Source of the DNA: a virus
DNA: 23,476 bases
IMG/VR virus record: IMGVR_UViG_3300048021_000587
Location: 1 to 23,476 of that record
Reading direction: 5' to 3' (one strand)
Of the stretch, positions 1 to 6,397 are shown in pieces; within the stretch, counting starts at the first letter, position 1; every line of letters starts with the position of its first letter. A program made the position numbers and the translations under genes. The notes under the pieces were generated by a model, which worked only from the letters and a program-made list of their open reading frames with translations, had not been told where the DNA came from and ran no database searches.

Positions 1-453
1 ACCAGCAGCGATAGCACTACCTGCCATTGCACCTTGAGATCGTGCTCCAGCGTCCGCGATCAAACACTCTGCGCTTACACCCCCGATCTTTCCCTCTTCA
101 CCTATTTCACCCCCTCCGATGTTGCGAGTGCCATCCATAGTATATTGATCACTACGAAACTCATTACGTTTCTCAGTGCCACCACCAAACATTCCACGCT
201 TCTCCTTGTCGAGAGTCAGAGATCTCTGAGACTCTAGGATAGCAGGGTCGTTTGCTTTGTATTCAATACTATAACCATCCTTACCTGCTTTGATGCTGTA
301 GGATGAGTAGTCACCACGAGGAATGTTGATCGTAGGCACCTGAGGAATCTCAGGTTGCTTCGGCCTGTGGATCACATAACCCAGTAAACCAACGTGTGCG
401 ACAGCGAATAGACCGCCAACCGCTGCTGCTGCGATCTTTAGTTTACTATTCAT
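1..453 (-). CDS. Membrane-anchored protein of unknown function (3' end outside window)
   Basis: This reading frame is open from an ATG at 453 through 151 codons to the left edge, so the C-terminus is missing. The start overlaps the stop of the upstream gene (ATGA), which supports translational coupling. The N-terminus (MNSKLKIAAAAVGGLF) leads into one hydrophobic segment at about residues 6-28, so the protein is probably anchored in the membrane or has an uncleaved signal. The rest is hydrophilic, with glycine-rich stretches near residues 89-92 (GGG) and 112-125. I do not recognise a family. It is the third of three consecutive short membrane-type genes, which suggests a shared envelope-related role, but that is inference. 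Confidence 0.72.
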   Translation of the reverse strand, partial: MNSKLKIAAAAVGGLFAVAHVGLLGYVIHRPKQPEIPQVPTINIPRGDYSSYSIKAGKDGYSIEYKANDPAILESQRSLTLDKEKRGMFGGGTEKRNEFRSDQYTMDGTRNIGGGEIGEEGKIGGVSAECLIADAGARSQGAMAGSAIAAG

Positions 454-683
454 GGGAATGATGGGATAGATGCACCTCCAGTCGCCTTAGGCAACTCAGG
501 TACCGCGTTATCAATCATGCCTGGTAGAGCACCAGCGATTGCTTCTGTTGCTGCTGCAGCAACTTTACCCATGAGAGCAGCAGAAAGTGCATCCTTCTGG
601 GTATACACATACACACCACCACCAACGATGGATGCAGTCCCAAGGAATGAAAGGACTGCCATAGCATTAATTAACTTTTGCAT
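450..683 (-). CDS. Small single-pass membrane protein, 77 residues
   Basis: The start at 683 is chosen because GGAGGAAAACA directly precedes the ATG. An upstream in-frame start near 743 would run deep into the preceding gene and has no such site. The protein begins MQKLINAMAVLSFLG and has one strong hydrophobic segment at about residues 5-28, followed by an alanine/glycine-rich, weakly amphipathic middle (AAAATEAIAGALPG) and a proline-rich tail. It overlaps the upstream gene by 17 nt and the downstream gene by ATGA. The function is unknown. A small membrane protein is clear from composition, but a lysis or envelope role would be a guess. Confidence 0.7.
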   Translation of the reverse strand: MQKLINAMAVLSFLGTASIVGGGVYVYTQKDALSAALMGKVAAAATEAIAGALPGMIDNAVPELPKATGGASIPSFP

Positions 684-969
684 TGTTTTCCTCCTGTTTT
701 CCGATTGACGGGGCTTTCTTTGGAGCACTACCATTACCACCACTCTTCGCTGGGCTGAGTCCGAAGGCAGCTAACGAGCCACTGAAGACTGAGGCTATGA
801 AGGTAGGGTCGAAGTCTAGAATTTTCTGTCCATTAGGTAGTCGGACATAGCTGAATGTGAGTAGGGATGCGGACCAGATAAGGACCGTCACCTTCACCAA
901 ATTACCAAGTACTTCACTTTTGTCTTCATCACGATCATTCTCAGTTTCAGCAGGTTTCGTGTCTGCCAT
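667..969 (-). CDS. Small membrane protein, 100 residues, unknown function
   Basis: The N-terminus is highly charged (about residues 1-22, rich in D, E and K). It is followed by a hydrophobic segment at about 24-42 (VKVTVLIWSASLLTFSYV) and a second moderately hydrophobic stretch at about 55-72 (FIASVFSGSLAAFGL). The tail is basic, low in complexity and rich in G, K and N. This suggests one or two membrane passes. It lies 6 nt after regA and overlaps the next gene by 17 nt. A weak purine-rich stretch (AGAGG) lies upstream of the ATG. I do not recognise a family. It resembles the small hypothetical membrane proteins common in cyanomyovirus genomes. Confidence 0.68.
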   Translation of the reverse strand: MADTKPAETENDRDEDKSEVLGNLVKVTVLIWSASLLTFSYVRLPNGQKILDFDPTFIASVFSGSLAAFGLSPAKSGGNGSAPKKAPSIGKQEENNAKVN

Positions 970-975
970 ATGATC

Positions 976-1398
976 TTATACCTCTGCAGGTTGTTTTTTC
1001 TTTCCAATATTATATTTGGACTCAAGAGTCCATTCACCTTTGTCCTTGAAGGACAAAACCTTGATTTGATTTAGGGGAGCAAGCTCTCCTACCTCTTCTT
1101 CGCGAGCAATAGCAATCAGACCCCAGTCTGATAACAGTTTTGCAATGCGACTTCTACGCTCGATATCATTCGTGGTGATGTTCGTTGGTTTACCATCCAA
1201 CGCAAACAACTCCTTGAAGTGTACGACGTAATACTTACCACGTTTGTGGAGAATGTGACAAGACTGATACAGTTTGCGCTCTTTCCTTGACGCAACACCA
1301 ATACGGGTGAGGGTTTCTCTTACCTTGAGAAAATCGTCGGGTTCTTTAAGCGTCACTTCGAGCATCATGTCTTGAGACCATTGGATCTCATCGCTCAT
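976..1398 (-). CDS. regA: RegA-like translational repressor
   Basis: T4 RegA binds translation-initiation regions of early phage mRNAs, including clamp and clamp-loader messages, and represses them. Here the family signature is clear: LEVTLKEPDDFLKVRETLTRIG near the start (about residues 13-34), then YQSCHILHKRGKYYVVHFKE, the segment RRSRIAKLLSDWGLI, and a C-terminal W-LESKYNIG. At 140 residues it is longer than the 122-residue T4 protein, and 10-11 of the extra residues are at the N-terminus. I keep the long start because GGAGGTAAGAA stands just before it and the ATG overlaps the gp62 stop (ATGA). The gene follows 62 directly as in T4, so autogenous control of this operon is likely. Confidence 0.92.
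   Translation of the reverse strand: MSDEIQWSQDMMLEVTLKEPDDFLKVRETLTRIGVASRKERKLYQSCHILHKRGKYYVVHFKELFALDGKPTNITTNDIERRSRIAKLLSDWGLIAIAREEEVGELAPLNQIKVLSFKDKGEWTLESKYNIGKKKQPAEV
1009..1037 (-). promoter_or_regulatory. Candidate promoter with palindromic spacer inside the regA 3' end
   Basis: TATAAT at 1009-1014 is preceded by a 17-nt spacer that contains the perfect inverted repeat GGACTC-AA-GAGTCC (1018-1031) and a weak -35 box GTGAAT. It lies 40 nt before the first membrane protein gene. Confidence 0.35.
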
Positions 1399-1787
1399 TT
1401 CTTACCTCCAGTATTCAATTTAGATGCAATAATTTTTAGCTGGTCCTGGGTTAGAATCTTTAGCGCCGCTTGTGCTTTCTCAGTGTTGTAACCATAGTAT
1501 TTTTTAACTAGGTCAAGATCACCGTCCTTTATCTTCTTGTCCCACGGGGAAAATCTCTTGGACTTCCTCACACTATATAGGAAATATTGATATTGTAAGT
1601 CACTGTCTAAATTCTGACACGCATTCATCTCATTTGCGTGCATCAACGTGTCGATGTGGTGCATCATACACTTGTTGATAACGTATGCTGGATACTTCTT
1701 CATGGCAATAGGATCCTCTGAGAGATCCCCTTGCTTCAGGTTGATACTGTTGAGGTAATCTTTGAGAGGAATGTCATACTGTTTCAT
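1395..1787 (-). CDS. 62: Clamp-loader small subunit gp62
   Basis: gp62 is the non-ATPase subunit of the clamp loader that, with four gp44 subunits, opens and loads the gp45 sliding clamp. The protein (130 residues) is much shorter than T4 gp62 (187). It shows features I associate with the cyanophage version: PLKDYLNSINL near the start, YPAYVINKC, a central QYFLYSVRKSKRFSPW segment that parallels the RGKRYGKW segment of T4 gp62, and a C-terminal helix-rich part (KKYYGY). Its position just before regA agrees. It overlaps the methyltransferase gene upstream by 14 nt and regA by ATGA. I see no good ribosome-binding site, so coupling to upstream translation is likely. Confidence 0.85.
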   Translation of the reverse strand: MKQYDIPLKDYLNSINLKQGDLSEDPIAMKKYPAYVINKCMMHHIDTLMHANEMNACQNLDSDLQYQYFLYSVRKSKRFSPWDKKIKDGDLDLVKKYYGYNTEKAQAALKILTQDQLKIIASKLNTGGKK

Positions 1788-2619
1788 AGAGGGATGCCAG
1801 AGGAGTGGATTCAGTGAAGTTGGTAACTAACAATTCAGTCTTGAGTTTATTATCTGGACGGTGCTTCATACCATAGGTGATACGAAACTCTTCTTGATTG
1901 AAGTCCTTGTATGCTTCTTTCAACTCATCGTCAATGTTATATGTAACCAACCAGTTGTGAGGACATACCTTACAGTCTTCTACAAACTGAGTGTGATTAA
2001 AATTCTTATGCATCTCGGCATTAGTGCCGTAGAGATATGTGTTGATCTTGTATGGGGGATCTAGGAAGACGAATGTATTACTCAACCCTTCCTCTTGATT
2101 CATTACGGTTGCGTAATCTAGGTTAGTGATACGCCAGTGCTGAATGATCTTAGAGATACTCTTCAGGTGATTAGCACCACGGGTGGTGAAGTTTTGATTA
2201 GATGCTGTCTTAGAGAAGGAAGAGTTTTCAGTCAACCCGCTATAGCTACACTTATTAAGAATCCAAAAGAGCACAGCTTGGCGAAAAGTATCTGCGTTGG
2301 AAATCTCTGCTTTAGCAGAGACGAATAACTCTTTCGCTTTTTCTTCCGTGCTGTTTTCGACTTTGATATTGTAGAGAGTATCCGATAACTCATCGCCACG
2401 CTCTTGGAGCATCTTCCAAAAACTGTAGAGGTAGACATACTTATCATTAATCCATACAGGAATATCAGGATACTTCTGAGAGAATAGCAGTGCTACACTC
2501 CCACCACCCACGAAGGGCTCACGAAATTCATTGATCTCACTTGGGAATTTCTCAAGCAACATCTTTGCTACCCTTGATTTACCACCAGGATAACGGAGTG
2601 GAGTTTTCAAATACTTCAT
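1774..2619 (-). CDS. dam: D12-class (Dam-type) DNA adenine-N6 methyltransferase
   Basis: This enzyme class transfers a methyl group from S-adenosylmethionine to N6 of adenine; Dam relatives mostly target GATC. The sequence shows the D12-class layout: TPLRYPGGKSR at residues 6-16 (SAM-binding side), FREPFVGGGSVALLF at about 32-46 (motif I), a helical target-recognition region with SYSGLTENSSFS, and FVFLDPPYK with catalytic DPPY at 187-190. The length (281) is close to T4 Dam (259). All key motifs look intact. It starts by ATGA overlap with the oxygenase gene upstream and overlaps gene 62 downstream, so it is built into the replication operon. Target specificity cannot be read from the sequence. 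Confidence 0.92.
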   Translation of the reverse strand: MKYLKTPLRYPGGKSRVAKMLLEKFPSEINEFREPFVGGGSVALLFSQKYPDIPVWINDKYVYLYSFWKMLQERGDELSDTLYNIKVENSTEEKAKELFVSAKAEISNADTFRQAVLFWILNKCSYSGLTENSSFSKTASNQNFTTRGANHLKSISKIIQHWRITNLDYATVMNQEEGLSNTFVFLDPPYKINTYLYGTNAEMHKNFNHTQFVEDCKVCPHNWLVTYNIDDELKEAYKDFNQEEFRITYGMKHRPDNKLKTELLVTNFTESTPLASLYETV

Positions 2620-3233
2620 TGTATAGAGACGTGTAGTTGTGGCATATCAAATGGACCAATATTCACCTTACCACATGGGAATACGTTGAATGAAATAGTC
2701 CAACGGTCATAGTTTTCTAGTTGACGACCTGAGTAGTGTCGTAACCAGGAGGGAAAGAGAATAAGTTTATTCTCCTCTGCAATTAATTTTTCATTGATAC
2801 CAGAATCTCTCTCCATCATATCACCTTGGAAGACATCTAGTGTATCAGATGTGCGAGGTGTTACAGGATCCTCAAAGAAGGTAGGAGCACCAGGAGTGAG
2901 GTAATAGACAGCACTCAGATAGGACATTGGATGCCTGTGTAAGGGGTGCCCATACCCACTTCCAGCAGGTGCATGGTTAAACCACATAGAAGAGATCTCT
3001 AGACCGTCACAGTATAGTTTGTAGGCATACCTATACTCTGCCAGACAGTCCCAGAAGAATTGCCTCAACTCTGTGATAGGACCCTCTTCTACCTTATGTA
3101 GATCAGGACGTGATGTGATGACACCTTCAGGAAAGTTAGACTGCTGTGCAGGATAACCCTCCATGGATTCAATCACACGTTGGTTGAGAGTCTTATCTGG
3201 TTGTTGATATGTCCTGCACACGACAGGAAACAT
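2616..3233 (-). CDS. 2OG-Fe(II) oxygenase-like protein A
   Basis: The protein belongs with the phage and cyanobacterial 2-oxoglutarate/iron oxygenases of the TIGR02466 type. Shared landmarks are HRHPMSYLSAVYYLT (iron ligand region), PTFFEDP, then FPSWLRH (distal histidine) and DRWTISFN, whose Arg-x-Ser/Thr fits 2OG carboxylate binding. I place the start at 3233 because AAGGGA lies at proper spacing and the upstream gene has just stopped at 3241. A GTG at 3260 would add nine residues. It ends by ATGA overlap with the methyltransferase. It is a paralogue of the next gene upstream. The substrate is unknown; protein, nucleic acid or small-molecule hydroxylation are all possible. Confidence 0.83.
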   Translation of the reverse strand: MFPVVCRTYQQPDKTLNQRVIESMEGYPAQQSNFPEGVITSRPDLHKVEEGPITELRQFFWDCLAEYRYAYKLYCDGLEISSMWFNHAPAGSGYGHPLHRHPMSYLSAVYYLTPGAPTFFEDPVTPRTSDTLDVFQGDMMERDSGINEKLIAEENKLILFPSWLRHYSGRQLENYDRWTISFNVFPCGKVNIGPFDMPQLHVSIQ

Positions 3234-3240
3234 ATGTAAT

Positions 3241-3906
3241 TCAGTCCCTTGCATAGTCACTAAGTTTCAACGGTCCAAGATCATCATTCCATGATTCCAC
3301 TTTAACTTTACTCATGGGTTTACCAAACCCACCACTGTTAATTCCACCATCAGGATAGGTGTTGAAGGCAATAGAATACCTATCAACGTCATCACGGTTG
3401 GGTAGACTAGCATGAATCATGTAACTAGGAAATACAATCAACCCACCTGGACCACCATGGAATGCCAACTCTTGAGCGATGTTGCCATCTAGGTGGAAAG
3501 ATGCCCACTCCCTCTGGAAGAGGGGGTCAACAAAGATTGTAGGAGCACCTTTAGTGAGGTAGAAGATACCACTCAGATAAGACATAGGATGTCTGTGAGC
3601 GTCATGGTGATGACCAGATTCTGCTAGAGATTTGTTTGCCCATGCTTTGTTGACTGCAAGACGATCACAATCGTAACCAGAATCAAAGTGTACAGTGTCT
3701 ATACACTCTTGAAACCACGCCATGAGTGGTTTGAATACTTCCCTACGATGAATGTCATCGCTTGTCTTAACACCTGTAGGTTCGTTGTACGCTTTATACT
3801 CCAGATCTTTTACAAGACCCAGAGTAGTATCAACTAGAAATTGATCACAACGAAACTCATAACACTGGATGGGAAAGAAGTTATGTTGCTCGTAGTTTTG
3901 TCTCAC
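3241..3906 (-). CDS. 2OG-Fe(II) oxygenase-like protein B
   Basis: This 221-residue paralogue of oxygenase A carries the same ordered motifs: HRHPMSYLSGIFYLT, PTIFVDP, GLIVFPSYMIHASLP and DRYSIAFN. The His-x-His-Pro cluster (HHHDAHRHP) and the distal His in FPSYMIH are candidate iron ligands, and Arg in DRYS is a candidate 2OG contact. The start is GTG at 3906, overlapping the stop of the membrane protein gene (GTGA), with AGGG about 7 nt upstream. There is no alternative in-frame ATG for some 60 codons. The pair probably arose by tandem duplication followed by divergence, because outside the core the two proteins share little. The substrate is not predictable. Confidence 0.85.
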   Translation of the reverse strand: MRQNYEQHNFFPIQCYEFRCDQFLVDTTLGLVKDLEYKAYNEPTGVKTSDDIHRREVFKPLMAWFQECIDTVHFDSGYDCDRLAVNKAWANKSLAESGHHHDAHRHPMSYLSGIFYLTKGAPTIFVDPLFQREWASFHLDGNIAQELAFHGGPGGLIVFPSYMIHASLPNRDDVDRYSIAFNTYPDGGINSGGFGKPMSKVKVESWNDDLGPLKLSDYARD

Positions 3907-4103
3907 ATGTAGCCCTCATATGGATTTGGTTTGACTTCAAGCATCACACCGTTAACCTTATTAATTAGGTCTTCCAAAGAGTAATGCAACTTACGGTATC
4001 CACTACCAACATAGATTTGACCTAGCAGCACGGAGACAGTAGCAACTCCCCAGAAGACATAATAAAATTTGGACTTAACTTGTGCTCTCCTTTTCTCAAT
4101 CAT
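3903..4103 (-). CDS. Small single-pass membrane protein, 66 residues
   Basis: The protein has a basic N-terminus (MIEKRRAQVKSK), one hydrophobic segment at about residues 13-32 (FYYVFWGVATVSVLLGQIYV) and a hydrophilic tail containing a short amphipathic helix (LEDLINKVNGVMLEV). The positive-inside rule would put the N-terminus in the cytoplasm. The start overlaps the preceding stop (ATGA) and the stop overlaps the next start (GTGA), so it is coupled on both sides. I do not recognise a family. Its place inside a clamp-loader operon is odd for a membrane protein; attachment of replication or modification proteins to the membrane is only a guess. Confidence 0.75.
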   Translation of the reverse strand: MIEKRRAQVKSKFYYVFWGVATVSVLLGQIYVGSGYRKLHYSLEDLINKVNGVMLEVKPNPYEGYM

Positions 4104-4390
4104 AGCACCAACTTCTTGTTAGGGGTTTCAATGATACTAAACATTTGCTCAAACTGTTTTACGATATCCTCTTGAGTGTCAAGAGGACCGAAGACAATGT
4201 AGTCTTTGGGGACAGTTACAGGTGCATTACGTCCATTTAGGAGTGGTGCCCATGGAGCAAACCCAAGTCTGCCTTCCCCACTGGGGATAGCGACAATAGG
4301 ATTACAGAAGGTGAGACTATCATCAGTCTCTTCGATCAGGTCTGCAACGACATCTTCGCCAGACCGCATACGGATTAGTTTTACATTCAT
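4100..4390 (-). CDS. Small Sm-like (beta-barrel) phage protein, 96 residues
   Basis: The sequence begins MNVKLIRMRSGEDVVADLIEE, which fits the Sm/LSm pattern of a short helix-strand followed by a strand containing x-SGE-x-V-x-A/G. Next come DSLTFCNPIVAIP and GRLGFAPWAPLL. A second protein in this window (14207-14635) has the same order: VKLVSGEEVMGTMI, a D/NP turn, then MGLAAGFTKWM. I infer that the two are distant paralogues with an Sm-like barrel. The family assignment is from pattern only. RNA binding is not shown, since the typical second Sm motif is not obvious. The gene is coupled by ATGA to gene 44 upstream and to the membrane protein downstream. Confidence 0.72.
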   Translation of the reverse strand: MNVKLIRMRSGEDVVADLIEETDDSLTFCNPIVAIPSGEGRLGFAPWAPLLNGRNAPVTVPKDYIVFGPLDTQEDIVKQFEQMFSIIETPNKKLVL

Positions 4391-5334
4391 TTGAATTCAC
4401 ATCTCATCATTAACTCAGTCAGGAATGCCACCATGTTGATCTCTTGGTCAACAACGAAAGCAGACTTATACTGATACTCAGAGATGACCAGCACTGCTTC
4501 AGGAATGGACTTTGGTTGGACATGGTTGTAGAGGTTGTCATAGATCTTTCGCATAATAGAAATAGGCTCGTTGTCCATATTCTGAGTCACCCACTTCTTC
4601 ATGTTGGTAAACTCTTTGGCGCGAATATATCCTACGAGGTTGGTAATGTTGATGTCATTAGAGACACCAAGGATACCTGTATCAATCTTCCCAGAAGAAG
4701 AATACCGTTGCAACTCATTGAGTGTGCGACGGAAGTCAGGGAAGTGTTTCTGGACTACCTCAGCGACAACCTTTGGCTCATAGTTGACGCCTTCACTATC
4801 TAGGATAGTTTTAACACGGTTGAAGAATGCTCCTGCTAGTGCTTGCTTCTCCTTACCCTTGAGTGCGAAGTCAACAACGGAGCACCGTGAGTGCAGAGGA
4901 GAGATGATCTTATTCTTGTAGTTACAAGTAAAGATGAATCTACAATTCTTTTGAAACTCCTCAATGCAAGCACGAAGAAGCATCTGCACATCAGGTGTGG
5001 TGTTATCTGCCTCATCAATAATGATGACCTTATGCTTAGCAGTAGAGGTCAAAGAGACTGTAGAGGCATACACTTTTGCCTGGTTACGTACGGTATCGAG
5101 GAAACGACCTTCGTCAGATCCGTTGATAACCAGACAGTCTGCACCTAACTCCTTACACAGTGCCTTAGCGATAGTGGTTTTACCAACACCAGCAGACCCT
5201 GAGAGTAAGAGATTAGGGATCTCACCCTGATCCAGAAAACCTTGAAAGATTTCCTTGGTGTTTCCTGGTAGAATGCACTCCTCAATAGTCTGAGGACGAT
5301 ACTTTTCTACCCAGAGAAACAGTTTGTTTTGCAT
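4387..5334 (-). CDS. 44: Clamp-loader large subunit gp44 (AAA+ ATPase)
   Basis: gp44 is the RFC-like ATPase that drives loading of the gp45 clamp at primer-template junctions. The protein has the expected order: WVEKYRPQTIEECILPG (RFC box) at the start, Walker A GSAGVGKTT at about 46-54, Walker B IIIDEAD at 104-110, sensor 1 region FIFTCNYKNKI, the SRC arginine-finger motif at 149-151, and a helical C-terminal collar domain. At 315 residues it matches T4 gp44 (319). It starts 2 nt after gene 45 and overlaps the next gene by ATGA. Its partner gp62 is not adjacent here but five genes further on. Confidence 0.96.
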   Translation of the reverse strand: MQNKLFLWVEKYRPQTIEECILPGNTKEIFQGFLDQGEIPNLLLSGSAGVGKTTIAKALCKELGADCLVINGSDEGRFLDTVRNQAKVYASTVSLTSTAKHKVIIIDEADNTTPDVQMLLRACIEEFQKNCRFIFTCNYKNKIISPLHSRCSVVDFALKGKEKQALAGAFFNRVKTILDSEGVNYEPKVVAEVVQKHFPDFRRTLNELQRYSSSGKIDTGILGVSNDINITNLVGYIRAKEFTNMKKWVTQNMDNEPISIMRKIYDNLYNHVQPKSIPEAVLVISEYQYKSAFVVDQEINMVAFLTELMMRCEFK

Positions 5335-5336
5335 AA

Positions 5337-6053
5337 TCAGGGCTCGAGTGCGATGAAGTAGTTGAGTGAGGAGTTGGAGAGACTAGAGAAGTTAGCAATG
5401 TTGCGTCGTGAGAGACACACATGGTAACTACCAGGAAGGAGTTTGAGATTCTCAACCTTGAAACAGTAGCAGAATGTCATACGCTCAACTGTCATCTTAC
5501 CTGGGTCACTAAAGGTTACTTTCTTCAGTGGCAGGGAGAAGACATTAGAGGTGTCATTCTTCTTGTCCTTCACACAGATACTATACTCACCTTCATATCC
5601 ATAGATGCAGAGGTCTTCCACACCATAGACTTTAGATGCCTGCATCAGTTGCTCCAGGTCCTGCTGTGGCAGGTCAAAGAACAATTCAGGATCAGGGAGA
5701 TCAGGATTAAACTCAGGGACTCTACCGATGATCTCAGGGTCACTGTAGTAGAAGGTAGTCTTACCCTTAGTGTCCTCATCATAGATCACAACCTTCTTGT
5801 TATCAGGGAAGAAGAGAGTGGGAGATTTGAAGAGGGACAGGGCACCGAGGAAGAGTGGCAGGTCATAGATTGCCATCTGCTCAGGAAATCCTTCACGGAT
5901 GTCGCTTGCAGCGATGATATTCTTATTAACTGACATCGTTTCTACAAACTTACCAGGATCAATAAGAATAGACTTGTTGATAGCACTGAAATTGCGGAGC
6001 AAATCAATGGTTTGCTTGCTCAATTTAACAGTTTGTCTTGCTTCGGGTTGCAT
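5337..6053 (-). CDS. 45: Sliding clamp gp45
   Basis: gp45 forms the trimeric ring that tethers the phage DNA polymerase; in T4 it also activates late transcription together with gp55 and gp33. The protein (238 residues; T4, 228) begins with KLSKQTIDLLRNFSAINKSI after an eight-residue lead, then DIREGFPEQMAIYDLPLFLGAL, and ends with SSLNYFIALEP. This is the clamp pattern in T4-like phages. It sits directly before gene 44 with a 2-nt gap, as expected. No strong ribosome-binding site is visible before the ATG at 6053, so the exact start may lie a few codons further in; the family call does not depend on it. Confidence 0.94.
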   Translation of the reverse strand: MQPEARQTVKLSKQTIDLLRNFSAINKSILIDPGKFVETMSVNKNIIAASDIREGFPEQMAIYDLPLFLGALSLFKSPTLFFPDNKKVVIYDEDTKGKTTFYYSDPEIIGRVPEFNPDLPDPELFFDLPQQDLEQLMQASKVYGVEDLCIYGYEGEYSICVKDKKNDTSNVFSLPLKKVTFSDPGKMTVERMTFCYCFKVENLKLLPGSYHVCLSRRNIANFSSLSNSSLNYFIALEP

Positions 6054-6055
6054 AA

Positions 6056-6346
6056 TTACTGGGGGTAAGTTTCGATTGTTGCCGACTGGTCACTGAAGTG
6101 AATCAGCAACACAGCATAGTGTAGCACTTTCATGAGGTCACGTCTAGCAGTGCCTTTCTTGTCATAGCGAGAAGCATACTTTAGGATGTTACTCCTGCAG
6201 AATGCTTCAGCGTCACCACAAGCATTGATGAGATCAAGGGTCTGGACACCTTCACCATTACCACTGGAATAGTGCTGCTGATAGGTGGAGCAGATGTAGT
6301 CTTTCAACTCCTTGATGATCTCATCTTCGTTATACTTGTTTGCCAT
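6056..6346 (-). CDS. DUF3310-like small phage protein
   Basis: The C-terminal half, GDAEAFCRSNILKYASRYDKKG followed by RRDLMKVLHYAVLLIHF, matches the phage DUF3310 pattern (a conserved Cys-Arg-x-Asn-x-x-Lys-Tyr segment, then a basic loop, then an aspartate-led helix). This is recognition from memory. The N-terminus is helical and charged (YNEDEIIKELKDYI). The biochemical role of the family is not established. The gene starts 29 nt after the AAA+ ATPase gene and its stop is 3 nt from gene 45, so it probably leads the replication operon. A candidate sigma70 promoter (6369-6397) lies just upstream. Confidence 0.7.
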   Translation of the reverse strand: MANKYNEDEIIKELKDYICSTYQQHYSSGNGEGVQTLDLINACGDAEAFCRSNILKYASRYDKKGTARRDLMKVLHYAVLLIHFSDQSATIETYPQ

Positions 6347-6368
6347 AATAAACAGAGATTATCTATAA

Positions 6369-6397
6369 AGGATATCAGAGATTGAGGGGATTGTCAA
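6369..6397 (-). promoter_or_regulatory. Candidate sigma70 promoter before the DUF3310-like gene and gene 45
   Basis: TTGACA-N17-TATCCT reads on the minus strand, with a perfect -35 box and 4 of 6 bases in the -10 box. It overlaps the end of the AAA+ gene and lies 22 nt before the DUF3310-like ATG. Confidence 0.45.

Noticed and set aside
5421-5933. 170-codon open frame on the plus strand inside gene 45
   Set aside because: It is the shadow of a well-supported clamp gene, with no ribosome site or family match.
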